This document shows, piece after piece, positions 12,600 to 25,800 of a stretch of DNA of 64,000 bases (position 1 is the first letter of the stretch; each line of letters starts with the position of its first letter). Source of the stretch: Sphagnum compactum (lineage: Eukaryota; Bryophyta; Sphagnopsida; Sphagnales); the NCBI GenBank assembly GCA_965153455.1, contig OZ234495.1, forward strand, positions 7,560,875-7,624,874, written 5' to 3'. The translations under genes and the position numbers were made by a program. The notes under the pieces were generated by a model. That model was not told the origin of the DNA. It saw only the letters and a list, made by a program, of their open reading frames with translations, and did no database searches.

Positions 12600-15480
12600 T
12601 TTTAAAAACATTTCCATCTTGGGAAAGCACCATCACAATTTCATTTTCAGCTTAAAATGCTCAACTTGGAGTTCATATGACGTATGGGGTGCCCACCCTT
12701 GCTAGACAAACACATCATTATTCATAACATTGAAAAAAGGGTGGATATACCATTAATCATCTACCTACCATTTTGAACATTGTATGATGTGACGCAATAC
12801 ATAGGCATTCATCATCACTAGGGAAGTTAAGCATGAAGTTGGTTGATAATTATGGTATACCATTCATGTGATACTCAAAGCAATGAGAAATGAGACATCA
12901 ACTAAAAGTTGTGACAAACAATCACATTATCAAGTTACCACCGCCGACACCTCTCCCTTCTTGTGCATGCACCAATTTAAAGTGCTGAGGTATTTTACCA
13001 TAGACACATGGGAAATGCACGGACATCATTGGAACTCTTGGAAACCTTTGCAACAAGAGGAGTTATGGCATAATTGTTTGCAACCCAACCCCTCCCTTAG
13101 CAAAGAACATTTTCTTAATTGGAATATATACCTCACCCAAATTGAACATTTCCCAATTTTGAAAGGTGGATTACATTGAACACTTTTGATGAGCCTATGT
13201 TCCAATTTCAAATTTTGAAGAGAACATGGGAAGAAGGTTTATATAGCCTTTCTTCGTTTCATTCTTGAATTCGACAAAGGAGACTCTGGAAAATAAATAA
13301 AACCTAAAAAACCGAAAGACATACTCCAATTTTTTTAGTGTAGTTGGAAGGCACATTACCACCAGCATATTTTTTAGGTCCATACTAAGGAACATGAGTA
13401 TGTACAGGAGAAGGCTTGTTGCTTCCCAGGTCCTCCCCTAATTTAAGGGTCATAGCCTCAAGGGCAGTAGGCTAAGGACACATGCCTGAAAATTAGGGGA
13501 GGCCTTTTTCCAGTGTAAAGTATAAAATGCTTTTTATTTGAATCGGGGAAGGTTTGCATGCAAATGGCAGATGGTCCTTTCAATCAATGGAAGCATTTCT
13601 GTTTGGGAAGGTGCCTTCAAGTGTGAAGGGGCAAAAACTTTGGAGTGCTTTATAAGGAACTTAAATACCTATCAGAATTTGTTTAGTGTATATTGACGAC
13701 AAGTTGCATAGTGTAAGGTCTCCAATAGGCCATATAGGCCTTTACAGATTTTGTAAGGTCCCAACCCGGGTGTTATCCTAGTCTTAGATGTTTTGAAGTA
13801 TGAGAAGGGCCTATCTTTTAAACCTTTCGGAGATTTTTTTATGCCTCCAGTTGGCCTACGAGCTTCATGACAAGTAGGTACTAGGTATCTCAAATTTGGG
13901 TCCTATGCCCTTCTCCTATACATAAGGTTCAATGGTCCAACCATAATCCCTTCAAATGGGTCCAAATATCTCAAGGAGTGGGATCTCAATTTTTTATGTT
14001 CATGACACTAAATTTAAAATAGTTTGTGTTTTGATGATTTGGTTTCTTAGGCATGAACATGAAAAAAGCTATAATTTAAATGTTATACATAAAATATTCA
14101 AATATTGGATGTAGCATCAAAGTGTGAGAAAGGCAACACAAAGCATAAGCAAAAAAGGATGAAATGAAATATACTTTAAGACAAGTGTAATGAAATGGAA
14201 ACTGTAACATTTTTATATTTCCCCATATTTTGCCTAATTTTATTTTACTTTAACATAAAAACTAAAATATAAAAATGATTTAAAAATTTGGTCAAACTTA
14301 TAAATATGTTATTAAATATTTCAATGGTTGTTCTTAATATTTCAAATTTGCACATCAAAACTTAATGAAAGACAAACTCTAAATAAAAGGATGGAATTGA
14401 AAATTGGACATCTTAGTATCTTGCCATTTCATCCTTGGCAAAATCCCTTGGATGCAACCTAAAAGACTATTAAAGACATGTTGATTTCTTCTAAAACATC
14501 CAAAAGATCCAATAAAACGAAGAAAAAAGGATACATGCAAAGGTCCTTGCCTTGGGCAGGGGAACACAAGCGAGACCAAAGATTGGGGTGTTTTTTTGTG
14601 ACAAAATTTTGCCATTTAGTGGCAAAAAAAAGGACAAAAAAAGGGGCCCTGCAAATTGAACAAAGGATTTTCTTTTTGATAAAGTGGCCTAAAGTCACCA
14701 TATTTGGAGAGAGAAAAAATTGGTTGAATTTGCCATATTTAGACCAAGACTTCAAGGTCTAATCCAAAATTTTAGTTTGAAATATTATATGAGTCTAAAA
14801 ATTCTCAGTTGATTAAGTTAAAAAATTTATATCTAGGGTATTTTATAGACCTTCAAAACAATAAAATGATCTATGTGGGGCAAGTATTTGATTTTTTTTA
14901 TAATAGTTAGATTCAAGATGTAGAAAAATAAAAAATTTAAAACTACCCATGTCTAGTTAAATGAATTTTTAAATTTTAAAAAAATGCCCAGGTCATATTT
15001 TTTCAAACTTAAAGTTGGATAGCTATAAGGCAAAGAAGGGTCTTTTGCATACCAACATAGGTGAATATATCCCTTGTTTACTCACCAAAAGTCAAGCAAG
15101 TAATCAAGTAAACTTTGAGGTTCTTGGGTTCTTTGACAAAACCCTAGATGGGTATATTGAATGTGATAATAGGTTCTTTGAGATTCTTTAAGAGATACCA
15201 TGCTAAACTAAAAACATGGATCTATTAAACAAACGTTGGTTCCTAAAATTGAAGGCACAACACCAAAATATGGAAAGCAACATTAGTTTAATTAATTAAA
15301 TTATTTCAACAAAAATTGGATTATGGTGCAATGCAATTTCAAAATCCAAAGATGAAATCTTTCATCTTAATTTTTTTTCCAAACCAAACACAAAAGGAAA
15401 ACTAATAATCTAATGAATAGAAAAATGACATTTTGTCAATATTGACTTTGGGGTAGGTTAAACTCTTCCTTTCCATGTTC
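12600..15480. other. AT-rich spacer without recognisable genes
   Basis: A minus-strand open stretch at 13,672-13,893 (begins MRYLVPTCHEARRPTGG) and another near 14,379-14,755 have no recognisable family. Otherwise A/T homopolymers and low-complexity DNA. No gene is supported. Confidence 0.4.
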
Positions 15481-15970
15481 CAAGTTCTAAAGATTAAAGA
15501 CCAAAGACAAACATGAAACACACAAAAATCATTTGCCACACATAATGCACACTTAGAAGACTAAAGACCCATGGAGGACACATAAGGAACACAAGATAAA
15601 AGCAAGGATTAAAAAGATGAATGACCCATGACACAAAGAGGACACAAAGGACATTGCATAAAGACACCAATACATGAAGAAAAAGCAAGACACATGACAT
15701 AAGAAGGATAGAAGACAACAACAAACTCAAAATTGAAGCCCCATAGAAGACACATATATGACATAGACACATAGACATACAGAAGACACTAACCACAAGT
15801 TGCACATTAGACACAAGGCACTAGAACACCAAATAAAATATAGAAGACATACCAAAAACAAATTAAGCCCCACATGTGACACACATAAGACACACCATAC
15901 ATATGAAGACCAATAGAAGGCACAAAAAATATCGCCATTAGATAAAAGACACATTGAACGACACAAATTC
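15480..15970. repeat. Degenerate GACACA/AAGACACAT repeat array
   Basis: The plus strand is almost free of long pyrimidine runs and repeats variants of AAGACACAT, AAAGACAC and GGACACA at irregular short spacing for about 490 bases. The minus-strand open frames through it encode only Cys/Leu/Val-rich low-complexity peptides, an effect of the repeat, not a gene. Confidence 0.65.
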
Positions 15971-18900
15971 ATAGACTTTCGATTCTTCCACCGCATGTCT
16001 TCAACCTTTCACAAAAAACCTCAAGCCAAGTTGGAATCATGCATGAAAAAAAATTCTACCTTAAAATCATAACATGAAGTTCATTTTTTCATTTTCAAGT
16101 TTTTAGGCCTTGTGACATGCTTACATGTATCATATGCAATAAGATAATAACAATCTCCTTTACATTCAATTGCACAATTATTGCCCACTAAATTTATCAA
16201 TAAAATCACTAAAACCAACATTTCATTCTCAACTTCATATCATCATCCATGAACTATAGACTTGAGACACATGTTCAATTTTAAAAAACACAACATAGGT
16301 CAAATGCATCACATTGCCAAATACTACATGCATATTAAGCCTTTAAAAGTTCTTCATGGTCCACCTTGTGTTCAAGTTCAACATCAAGATCTTGCATCAA
16401 ATCCAACTCTACCTCACATGCAAATGCAAACCACAAAATTTGGGGCATCAAACATGTGGATTAAATGGCTAATTTTTTTCAACAAATATAATATTGTTAA
16501 GAATTTGTATTTGAAAACAACATTTGTGAAGTGTAATGAGGATTTTAAAAATGGAATAAACCCATTAATTAGATGGGATGCCTATAATTTGTCTCACCAA
16601 TTTGACAATTATTGGAGACTTCTATTTTTTCGTGTGCCACTAGGTTAATGTGCATTTTCAATTGTTGTCATCAACATGATATCAATAGTAAGTGTAAATC
16701 TTTTTACCAACAAGGTCTTTCAAAGTTTCTGCAATTGTGTCCATGGTGTGAAACAATGTTTGAAATTCTTTAACAATAGTGTACATTGATGCTTGTAAAC
16801 CTTCATTAATAAAAGGTAATAACAATTTGTTATCATATTTAGTAAGTAAAGTCATTGCATTGTCATGACCCACATAATTGGTTATTAGGCACGTGGACTT
16901 ATATTCAATATATCATGCCAATATATGTGTGTAAAAAAGAAAGGAAAGGGTTCATGATTTCCAACACTTATTACTTCATGCAATGCATAAGTTTTTCCAA
17001 TTCATGTTAGAAATAACCATGGATCACCAAAACATTAATGTGAGTATTATGTTTTAACATTGAATATCAACATTATAATACCTAGGTTGGTTCAACATTA
17101 ATAAATTATTTTTGGATTTGCCCAAAAAAATTAAATACCTACTTGACATGTTGAAAATGTAAAAGAAATTCTCTAGCACACTACATTCATTATTTAGTAT
17201 AGTGACTAATTGGAAAATACTATTATTTTACCACCAAAAGAATGACAAAAAATAAAATAAAATAAAATATCTTGTTGTTAAACCAACCCCAAGTATTATG
17301 GTACATACAATTATATCATTGGAACAAGATATTGTCATTATTTGTGCAATGGATCTATTTAATCAATTTCATAGTGCGAATTTATCATTACAATTCCAAT
17401 ATGCACAAAATAACATCATCTATAAATGGACATTAGTTGCAAAATAGTTCCATCAACAAATTGATAAGTTGACTAGTTGAATTGAAGTTGTAACATAGTA
17501 CCATTGGCAAAATCCATTAGTCACAAGACAATAATTTGATAGTGCGTTAGTTGCAAGTTCATTTGAATGTATCAATGAATTTCATTCATCAATAGATGAC
17601 TAAAAAACCACGTAAACATTACGTTCATTCATGGGTATTTTGCACAAGAAACATATGTGGACACCCTACTTGCAATGTAGTTGCCCATAGTTGCATTAAG
17701 TTGAATGTGTTTTTAGTAAATATTCATTTTCATATATGGTGAGTTGTGTTTGATGCAATTGGTGCAACTCATATGATAACATTCATGTTATTGAAATACT
17801 TGGAGTTGTAAATGTCCAATGAAATCTAATTACAAAACCCCAAGTATTTTATCATATTGGAAAAACCCCTATATGTAGGCACAAAACAAGATGCAACAAA
17901 CAAAAAACACATCATAGAAATTAACTAGAATTAGAGACAATTTTTCTTTGATAGGAAGACAACCCTCGGGTTTCAACTGTAAGCCTTTTGTGCAATCAAA
18001 TGTCCATTCAATCATCTTCATTGCAAAAAGCCTTCAAACACATACAACATTACATCTTTTGACAAAGCAACATGTGTTTCATAGTTTTTTCTTTTGAATT
18101 GGTTAGTAAAAGAAAAAAATTAGAATTTGCACTTGGGATAGCATGTAGACTTTTAATGGTTGGTTCATGTACAAATGAAACTCTAGGGCAATTATTTACC
18201 TTTTCAACATACCTTTTAAGTGAGGCATTGGTTCCAACTTTACATGTTTATTCATGACAATTATCCCATTAGATTCGACATAAGCAAGGAGCCCCTTCCA
18301 ACATCTTGTGTGTAAGGCTAAAATTTTGAGAATTACTATTTTGTTGTGATAGATGATATGTTGTATGATTTGGTTTTGAATAAGATCAACAAGTTGGTTG
18401 TTATTTAGCTTGAAAACACCCACATGGATAAATTACGATCGTGAAGCTTCCATGCAACAACTTGTTTATTCGTATTTAACAAATGCACCTCAACAACTTC
18501 ACATTCCTTAATTGCATGGCTTTTCAGCCTCACCTTCAACACTATTACTATTAATATAACTTATAATCATTCATAGGGTATTAAGATCATGCACATCAAA
18601 ACCCTACAAATCAACTAGATTATTTAGAAATTTTATCACAAGTATTATGCAAGCTATAAAGAAATGGGTGAAGTGAACAAATAACAAACAAGGCATTTTG
18701 AAAATTGTTGGCAAACTTGAAACAAGGCAATGAATGTGATGTAACAAATCAAACATTTGACAAAAGTTTTGACAAGTTTGAGTGAAGGAATGAGAACAAC
18801 ACAATAATTAAATCATTTGGTGAAAATTTCAACGACACTAAAAGTAGTTGGGGGTATGCGCAAGGGGGGGAGTGCAAGATATAAAATAGAGCACTTTGAA

Positions 18901-19218
18901 ATCTTTCAATGAATATGAAACCTTGAAAAAATAATACAAATGCACATTGGCATGCACATTTGAAACATAAAGTGCATACACACATGAGTTTTTGGTAAGG
19001 TTGAAAAGCTTTCAACAAGCTTAAAACTTGAAAGAAGCGAAAAAATGCAATCACACACTTAAGGCATAAAACACACATGAAAAAGGTTTGGCATGTAGTC
19101 TTTGAACAAGCTTACAAAACAAAATGCAAAACAAGCGAAAACTCAAAGCCTTCTTCAACTCCAATGTCATTTGTAGTTTTCATATCCTCCAACGATCTTT
19201 TGTCGTTGTCAAAACTTT
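15970..19218. other. AT-rich spacer without recognisable genes
   Basis: Only short open frames of biased composition occur, for example at 16,262-16,648 and 18,749-19,078. I see no splice-consistent gene, RNA gene or structured repeat. Confidence 0.45.
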
Positions 19219-19362
19219 CTTACATTGATGTAACATGACAAAATGTTCATTTCTAAATAACCACACCCAAAACAAAAATTCAAGCCTCCACTTACATTGA
19301 TGTAACAAGATAATAATGTTCACTTCTAGACAACCACACTCAAAGCAAAAAGTTTAAGCTCC
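19219..19362. repeat. Two-copy tandem duplication, period 72 bp
   Basis: CTTACATTGATGTAACA at 19,219 recurs at 19,291, followed in both copies by GATAAT/GACAAA, ATGTTCA, TTCTA and CAACCACAC blocks. The copies differ at roughly one base in eight. Confidence 0.8.
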
Positions 19363-19687
19363 ATGCTCCGGCCATCTCAAGTCTCAAAACTCTCAAGTGT
19401 TCTCATTTCCTTAAACCATAAACCCTAAATTAAAAACCCACCCCTCTCCTCTGGATATGAACTTGGCGATTTAAACTTGTTTAGAAATACTATTTTATGG
19501 TGGGTTAGTGATGGTTACGATTACTTTAGATGGTACAGTTTTCTTTTTCCTGGCGAAATTTCGTTATTTTTGGACAAATAAATTGGGAAAATTCTGGATT
19601 TTCCTTTTTTTTTTAGTGTAAATTCGACGAAATTTTCCTTTTGAAGAAAAAAAATTCGCCAAAACTTGGATATGAAAAAAATGAAAC

Positions 19688-19714
19688 TATATATATATTT
19701 ATATATATATATAT
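19688..19714. repeat. AT dinucleotide microsatellite
   Basis: An interrupted run of TA units (ATATATATATTTATATATAT and on) in an A/T-rich stretch. Confidence 0.9.
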
Positions 19715-19769
19715 GCTTTAAAATTAAAAATTAAATTAAATCATAAAAAAAATTCTATTGTTTTGTAAC

Positions 19770-19965
19770 TGCTCAGCAAAGTGTGCAAAAATGCTGGGCC
19801 AAAACCTTTTTGTTGTGAGTCAAACCGCCATGTTTTGACTTTTCTTCATCCAATTGCAAATTGAGCAGGTTCACATATTGAGCACCAAAGGAGTTGCTCT
19901 CATGAGAAAGGAATGGTCAATAATTTGCCACAGCAGATATAAGTACCTTGTGCTGTGGAGCTAGG
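19770..19965 (+). repeat. Dispersed repeat B, copy 1
   Basis: Contains GGCCAAAACC, a TTTTGNTG block, TTCATC(C/T)AATT and CATA(T/C)TGAGCACC in the same order and spacing as a second copy at about 41,990-42,200 on the same strand. No coding potential is seen; the class is unknown. Confidence 0.6.
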
Positions 19966-20284
19966 AAATTGTCGTGTTGACGAATGGACAGAAAGACTCT
20001 GTTATTTCTGTGGGTGATATCAAACCCCCTCCATGTTACTGATTCCGGATCCTTGTCCCCAAAAAAAACACTGGCCAGATCCCGATCTCTAACCTGATTG
20101 GCACTCTAGATAATTTTCCACCTCTTTGATTGGCTCACATTTCCTACCATGGTAAGTATTGGGCCCCGATCTTGGACCAAAATAAAATAAAATAAAATTA
20201 TTGTCCTCAATTGTGCGTGGACCATATTATTTCCGGGTCCAGTAACAATTTTTAAAGCCGATTCATCAAAGCAAGCAACTGAAT

Positions 20285-20580
20285 TGGCCGGAGTAAACCA
20301 GTGTTGGACAAGTACCCGCTTGGGGTGGTAGGAACCGGTGGTTCTGGGTCCGGTTCCAAAAGAACCTAACCGGAACCAGGTCCAGGTTTTAGAACTGACA
20401 GAACCGGAACTGACAAGGAGCAGCAGGGTCGAGTATGGAATCCGGAGGGAACTGAGAGGGTTGGTTCAACCTGTATGTCGAACCAAAACCTGACCTGTGG
20501 GTCGGTTCCAAGTGGGGAAATTGAAATCCGGTCTCGGCTCTTTATTTAGGGTTAGGGCTCGGGCATCCACTAGTTTCGAC
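20285..20580 (+). repeat. GAACCGG-rich dispersed repeat, copy 2
   Basis: Opens with CCAGTGTTGGACAAGTACCC and is packed with GGTTC/GAACC/CCGGTTCC words, matching the start of the copy at about 10,125. This copy keeps the words better than copy 1. Confidence 0.6.
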
Positions 20581-20989
20581 TTTCGACCAGTATGGTTGCC
20601 CTGCCGCCTTCTTTGCAAATTGCTTCCTTCTTGTGCATTTTATTTTTTTCTTTAGTGTGCAAGCTCAAACAAGGTCCTTTTTTTTTTCAAGTGCTCAAGC
20701 TCAAGGAATAGAAGTTGAAGATAGTTCATGTGTTGAGCTCAATAAGGTTAAGCTTGAACTGATTTTAAAGGTTGAAGCTCACAGAATATTCATGTTGTAT
20801 TAAAGAGAAGTTATGCAACAAAGTTGGGGAAAAGAGAAAGGAAGTTTGATAGAAGAAAAACCGTGTAAATAAAAAATCAAGGACAGGAACCCATCCATCA
20901 AAAGTACAAGGCAAACGAGAACACAATTAGACACAACCCAAAGAAAAAACAAAAGCAAACAATCAACAAAAATTAGCTAAAAACCTTAT

Positions 20990-22660
20990 GCAAATAGGAC
21001 CCATGGCTACAAAATGACGATCAATGATAATAAAAAAAACCTAAGATGAAAGAACTATCGTCGACCACAAATCGGCTAATGACGGAGGTGCAATAACTAT
21101 GATGTGTGGAAGAGATGAGGAACCCCGACCAAGTGCAACAGCCCATTGAAAAATCACTATGGTTTGTGCATGTTGCAAGGTTATGGACATGTCTGGTTAA
21201 TAATAAGAAACAAGCATCGAGGGGACTAAAGAAGATCACTAATGACGCACAATAGTGGTCTATGCACAAGCGGTCAAAAATGAATTAAAATGAAAATGAA
21301 GACACCCACATGTCTCAATAGTAAAAGGAATGAAGCCAAAACCTAATGTTTGTTCAACGTATGATCATGTTTTTTCCTAACCAACCATCATCGTTGCACG
21401 TGTTGTTGTCGTCGATGTTCATTGCACCATATTTGTACGATTCGAGTAAAAAATGATAATGTCCATCAAGGTCTAGAAGCCATCTCTGGTGTTAAGGATA
21501 TCCACTCATCATCAGGTGTGGCGAAAGAAAAGGTGGGAAACCTTCCTCTGAACATGTGCTCCACTTTCCAAAACAATAGTTGCGACAATATCTCGATGTG
21601 TATTGTGGGCTGTTGTATTCTCATTTTCGTAAGGGCACTGAAACAAATGGGTACCTAGATCATCAATGGTATGACCACACTAACACCATGAAAGATGGGC
21701 CATCGTAGGATGTGGCAAATCAAGATGAATACATAATGTTGTAAAGAAATGGGCTAAGGATAAACGAAATGCACATGTCGTAAAATGAGTTAATAACCAA
21801 GCACCTGCCCCTAAATTCGCACATGAACAAAAACATGTTCGCATGATATCTAAAAGAGTGTTTATTAAAAGCAAAGCAAATTCTTGCTCATGTAGGCAAT
21901 CCACCAAAGAAGCTTGCAAATGGGGATAAAATTAAACCACTAAGCTTTCAAAGGGTGGGACCTAAAAGTGAACAACCTGAGGTAACAAGGCCCACATATC
22001 TCATAGGGCCATCTAGAACGAAAAAATGTTAGACTCTCAACATGTGTTATTGCATCCAAAAGAATAAGGTGATCATCATGTTGGAAACAAATGACAAGTG
22101 CAAGAACAATTAATGCCCAACATCCCAAGAATGCAAGGGCAACAGTGTGAACTATAGAAGGGAAGCCCAGCCAACCTGAAAAAACAATACAAGTGGCCTG
22201 ACAACGAGCTAAGTGATCAATAAAACCACTAAAACATCTCGTTCCAAGTAACTTTTCCAACGAGATATGGTACAAGTATCAAACCCAATGTAATGTTACA
22301 AAATACCTGGAAATGGAAACATTACACGAAGAAAATAGTCAGGGCGTTGGGCATAACACAATGAGAGCATCACAAAAGTTACTTGAAGATCTGCAAACAT
22401 AAGGAGATTAGATATCGTCTAAGATCCTCATGAAAAACCTCAGCCACAAATGATTCAACAAATGATATGGATCCCACCAGTATGCCCAAAATATAAAAAC
22501 TTGAATTGAGAGTAAGAAAACCAGGAGGAAGTGATATAAAGTGGTCCAACCCCTTTGGAGACCAAACTACACACTTCGTTGGATGCATTGAAAGCCCTAA
22601 TGCTGATAATTCCTACTGTAATCATAAAAAACAGGAACCACATCTATTGCAAGACCTAGT
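20990..22660 (-). mobile_element. Decayed reverse-transcriptase retroelement, copy B (second lineage)
   Basis: Minus-strand remnants in the order expected from copy A: HPTKCVVWSPKGL (about 22,570) parallels HKCVTWSPSGL of copy A; then VALAFLGCWALIVLALVICF (about 22,150-22,090); then an LPHPTMAHLSWC-type segment (21,680-21,919); then a degraded nuclease-like part to about 21,020. Frames shift repeatedly and stops are frequent. Protein similarity to copy A is clear only in blocks, so this is a separate lineage of the same kind of element, not a recent duplicate. Confidence 0.65.
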
Positions 22661-22789
22661 TCAATAGGGGTTTTTTTGTGTTGTGTTTTCATGAAAGATC
22701 AAACGTTGAAACTTAGGAGCTTAGGATGAACCTCATAAGGAAGCTCAAAGAAAAAACTTCAAAGGTCAATTGTAGATTCAATTTCATCC

Positions 22790-23620
22790 TTGCCATTACT
22801 CATGGTCATGCTCTCTTCAGCTCCATTGGTGTTCATGGTTGTGGTCTCCTGGGCTTTGTTAGTGTTCTTGGTCGTTGTTCTCTTTGGCTCTATTGGTGTT
22901 GGCAAAATTTGAGCTAACTTTTTTTTCCCTTGTGTTGTTTACAAACTTGTGGCAATGGCGATGGCAATGGGCTTGGTTATGGCAGGTCTTACAACGCACA
23001 ATGGTAGTCTTCACTCCTCATGGTGTGTCTTTCATGTTCTTGTTCGTCTTTGGTGATGTTCATGGTTGTGCTCTCCTTGGGTTTTATTGGTGTGTGTGGT
23101 CGTTGCTTTCCTAGGCATTGTTGGTGTTCGTGATCATTGTTCTCCTCAATTTTGTTGGTGTTCATGGTCATGTTCTCCTAGATTCTGTTGGTATTCCTGG
23201 TCATTATTCAAACCTAATTTTGTTGGTGTTCTTGGTCATTGTTGTCTTGGGCTTTTGGTGTTCATGATCATGTTTTCCTAAGCTCTATTGGTGTTCTTGG
23301 TTGTGTTCTCCTAGGGCTTTGTTGGTGTTCCCAGTCATGCTATCCTAGGGCTTTATTGGTGTTTTTGGTCATGTTCTCCTAGTTTTGTTAATATTCTTAA
23401 TCATGTTGTTTTAGGGCTTTATCGGTGTTCGTGGTTGTGCTCTCTTAGGTTCAATTGGTGTTCTTGGTCGTGCTCTTATGGGCTTTGTTGGTGTTCCTGG
23501 TCGTTGCTATCATGGGTTTTATTGGTGTTCTTGGTCATTTGCTCTCTTGGGCTTTATTGTTGTTTGTGGTTATGTTCTCCTTGTTTCTGTTATTGTTCGT
23601 GTGGCAAGATCATGGATCAT
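22790..23620. repeat. Minisatellite, period about 33 bp
   Basis: Two blocks (about 22,790-22,905 and 23,020-23,620) of degenerate units resembling GGTGTTCTTGGTCATG followed by TTCTCCTAGGGCTTTGTT. Because the unit is about 33 bp, frames stay open and yield Trp/Leu/Val/Cys-rich repeats of 11 residues. I read this as a non-coding minisatellite. It abuts the hAT remnant that follows. Confidence 0.8.
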
Positions 23621-23639
23621 GATGGGGAAATTGTAGAGG

Positions 23640-25800
23640 TTCCACTACCAGTGGAGTTTTATGCTTTTGCTTGTAATTTGCCTTTAACATCAACATCACA
23701 TGCTGATAATTCTATAAGCACAAGTCGTTCAAAATTATTGGCTTTGTTGGCAAAAAATTGAAATTTTTGGAAACATAAAAGTCGAATAGCCACAATTTGG
23801 GCATTTTATGCACCACTGAATTTTTCTTCACTAGAAGTAAGTTCAAATTCAACTTCACAAGCTAAGCATTTGAGATGTGTTGTGTGTTACCCATTTATTC
23901 CAAATGCAAAATAAATAAAAAGTTTAATCAATTATCAATCTACAAATGGGATTTTTGCGTTGCAAAAATGTTTAGAGGGCAATCATCAGGAGCTTTGGAG
24001 TGAATGGACTAAGTAGCTAAAGGATGGGGTTGAAGGAGATCCAACAAAAAAAAGGTCTAGCCTAGCTTTTAGCACTATTTTTTCCTTTTCCGGTAGTTTT
24101 GTTTCTTATAATAAAAATGATCTTCATCAAAAACAATTTGAAGAAGATGTTGTGTTGCTCATTGTATAAGAACTTGTGCCTTTATCATTCATTGAAGCTC
24201 CTTTTTTTAGGAGACTAATTTTCAGGTAGAAGCTTGATTGAATTTCCCATCATAGCAAAAAATTAAAAATGAACTTTTGCCTATGATTACTGAGCGTACA
24301 AAAGAAAGACTTGTATTTTCAACCCTTCAATAATCATGTAATACATGCATTATATCTTTTGATCTTTGGATGTCAAGGGGAGGTATTGCTACATTTGTTC
24401 TTATTGTTCATTTTTGAATGACAAATGAGAACCTTGTCATGTAATCGTTGGATTTTTTGAGACCGCAGACAAATCTGGAGATGCCATGGTAATGCAAGTG
24501 AACAATGTGTTTGCAAAACATGGGCTAAGTACTCATATTATTGCATATGTCAGGGAACAATCTTGCCACCATGACTTTTGCATTAACATTTGTTGTGTCT
24601 TGTGAAGTTTTGGGATTATCAGCACCTTTTGTAAGTTCTTGTTGGGGTCATGCAATGTCTAAATGTTGTTAATATGTGATAGATAATTCCAAGGTATGTG
24701 TTGGCGTGCCTTCTATTTTGATTAAAAAAGCACAATCAATTTTGTAAAAAACCATTATTTGAACCAAGAAAGGTGGCAAGGGACAACAATAATGGCACAA
24801 GCAGGTGAGTTAGTAAGGGTGCCTCCATGGAAACTAAAAACTTTTGTGAAGACTCATTTTGCTTCAAGAGTTGTCTTATTCCAAGATACTTTTGAGTTTA
24901 AGCATGTGATTGTTCTTTGCTATGGAAGTCAGTAGTAATGAAACCAAATTTTTTGATGGGGAGCTCCAAGTCTTTCGATAAAACATGTAGAAATAAGTGG
25001 TATAAGTATTAAACCCATTTTCTTTTTCTATGTTTTCTTTTCAAAAGACCAAAGCCCATAGCATGTTGTGCATGATGTTAAACCACCATTACAAAGGTTT
25101 GGGGCTAGTCATTCAATTTGTTGGCAAGGAAAGAGCATTGCAAATTACTAGTGAGTATGGTTGTCAAGTTTTGCTTCCACTTATTATTTCTACATATAAC
25201 TTTTTAAACCCAAGTGATGCAAGTGTTGGAGCTTATAGCTTTACATGTTGTAGTGCTAAACCCACAAGTCTTTGTGACTTATGGAAATTAATGAAGAAAT
25301 GACATCATTGGTGATGAGAGAAGGATTGAACCATTTCAGGTTCAAGGAAGTTACCAAGGAGAAGGCTAAAAATTCATTAAAATGGTGGAGAGTGCATGAG
25401 GTACAATTCTTGTATGTTGGGTTTGTGGCTAGACAAATTCTAGGGATTGTTGGTTCACATATTGGTGGAGATAGTTTTCAATGTGGTAGGTATATGCACT
25501 AGTTTTTAACGTTTTCGATTGGGCATAGAAAATCTTGAGATGCTTATAAACATTTATAAGACTTGGTCAAATGATGTTCATGTTGAGGGCTTGGCATCCA
25601 TGAAGCAATTCATGTACATGGAGGAGGCCTTTGTGGAAGAAATGAGAGCTTATTTGATCAAGTTGGGCTATTGGACATCGAAGAAAATGACAATAGATTA
25701 TAGGTGAAAATTTTTGGGTTTTCGAAATATGTCGAAGTTCTTTCTTTTTCATTGGATAGTGCTTCTTTTGAGTTCAATTTCCTTTGTTTCTTTTCCCCGA
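23640..25800 (+). mobile_element. Decayed hAT-superfamily transposon
   Basis: Transposase fragments lie in order across broken plus-strand frames: a Cys-containing segment after KHKSRIATIWAFY (about 23,770, BED-finger-like place); an FDLWMSRGG-like segment (about 24,360); a GFFETADKSGDAMVMQVN-like segment (about 24,450-24,510); and the C-terminal dimerisation region KWWRVHEVQFLYVGFVARQ then ILGIVGSH (25,380-25,460), followed by NLEMLINIYKTW (25,525-25,565). The last block is the hallmark of hAT transposases. Many stops and shifts make it non-functional. I could not define terminal inverted repeats. Confidence 0.75.

Noticed and set aside
15494-15996. A membrane protein on the minus strand
   Set aside because: The hydrophobic open frames come from the GACACA repeat array; no family or start context.
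16262-16648. A 128-codon plus-strand gene
   Set aside because: Composition follows the AT-rich surroundings; no domain, splice pattern or homologous copy.
22790-23620. A CRISPR-like array
   Set aside because: Units are contiguous and degenerate with no spacers, in eukaryotic DNA.
22726-23761. Small Trp/Leu/Val-rich proteins on the plus strand
   Set aside because: They are translations of the 33-bp minisatellite.
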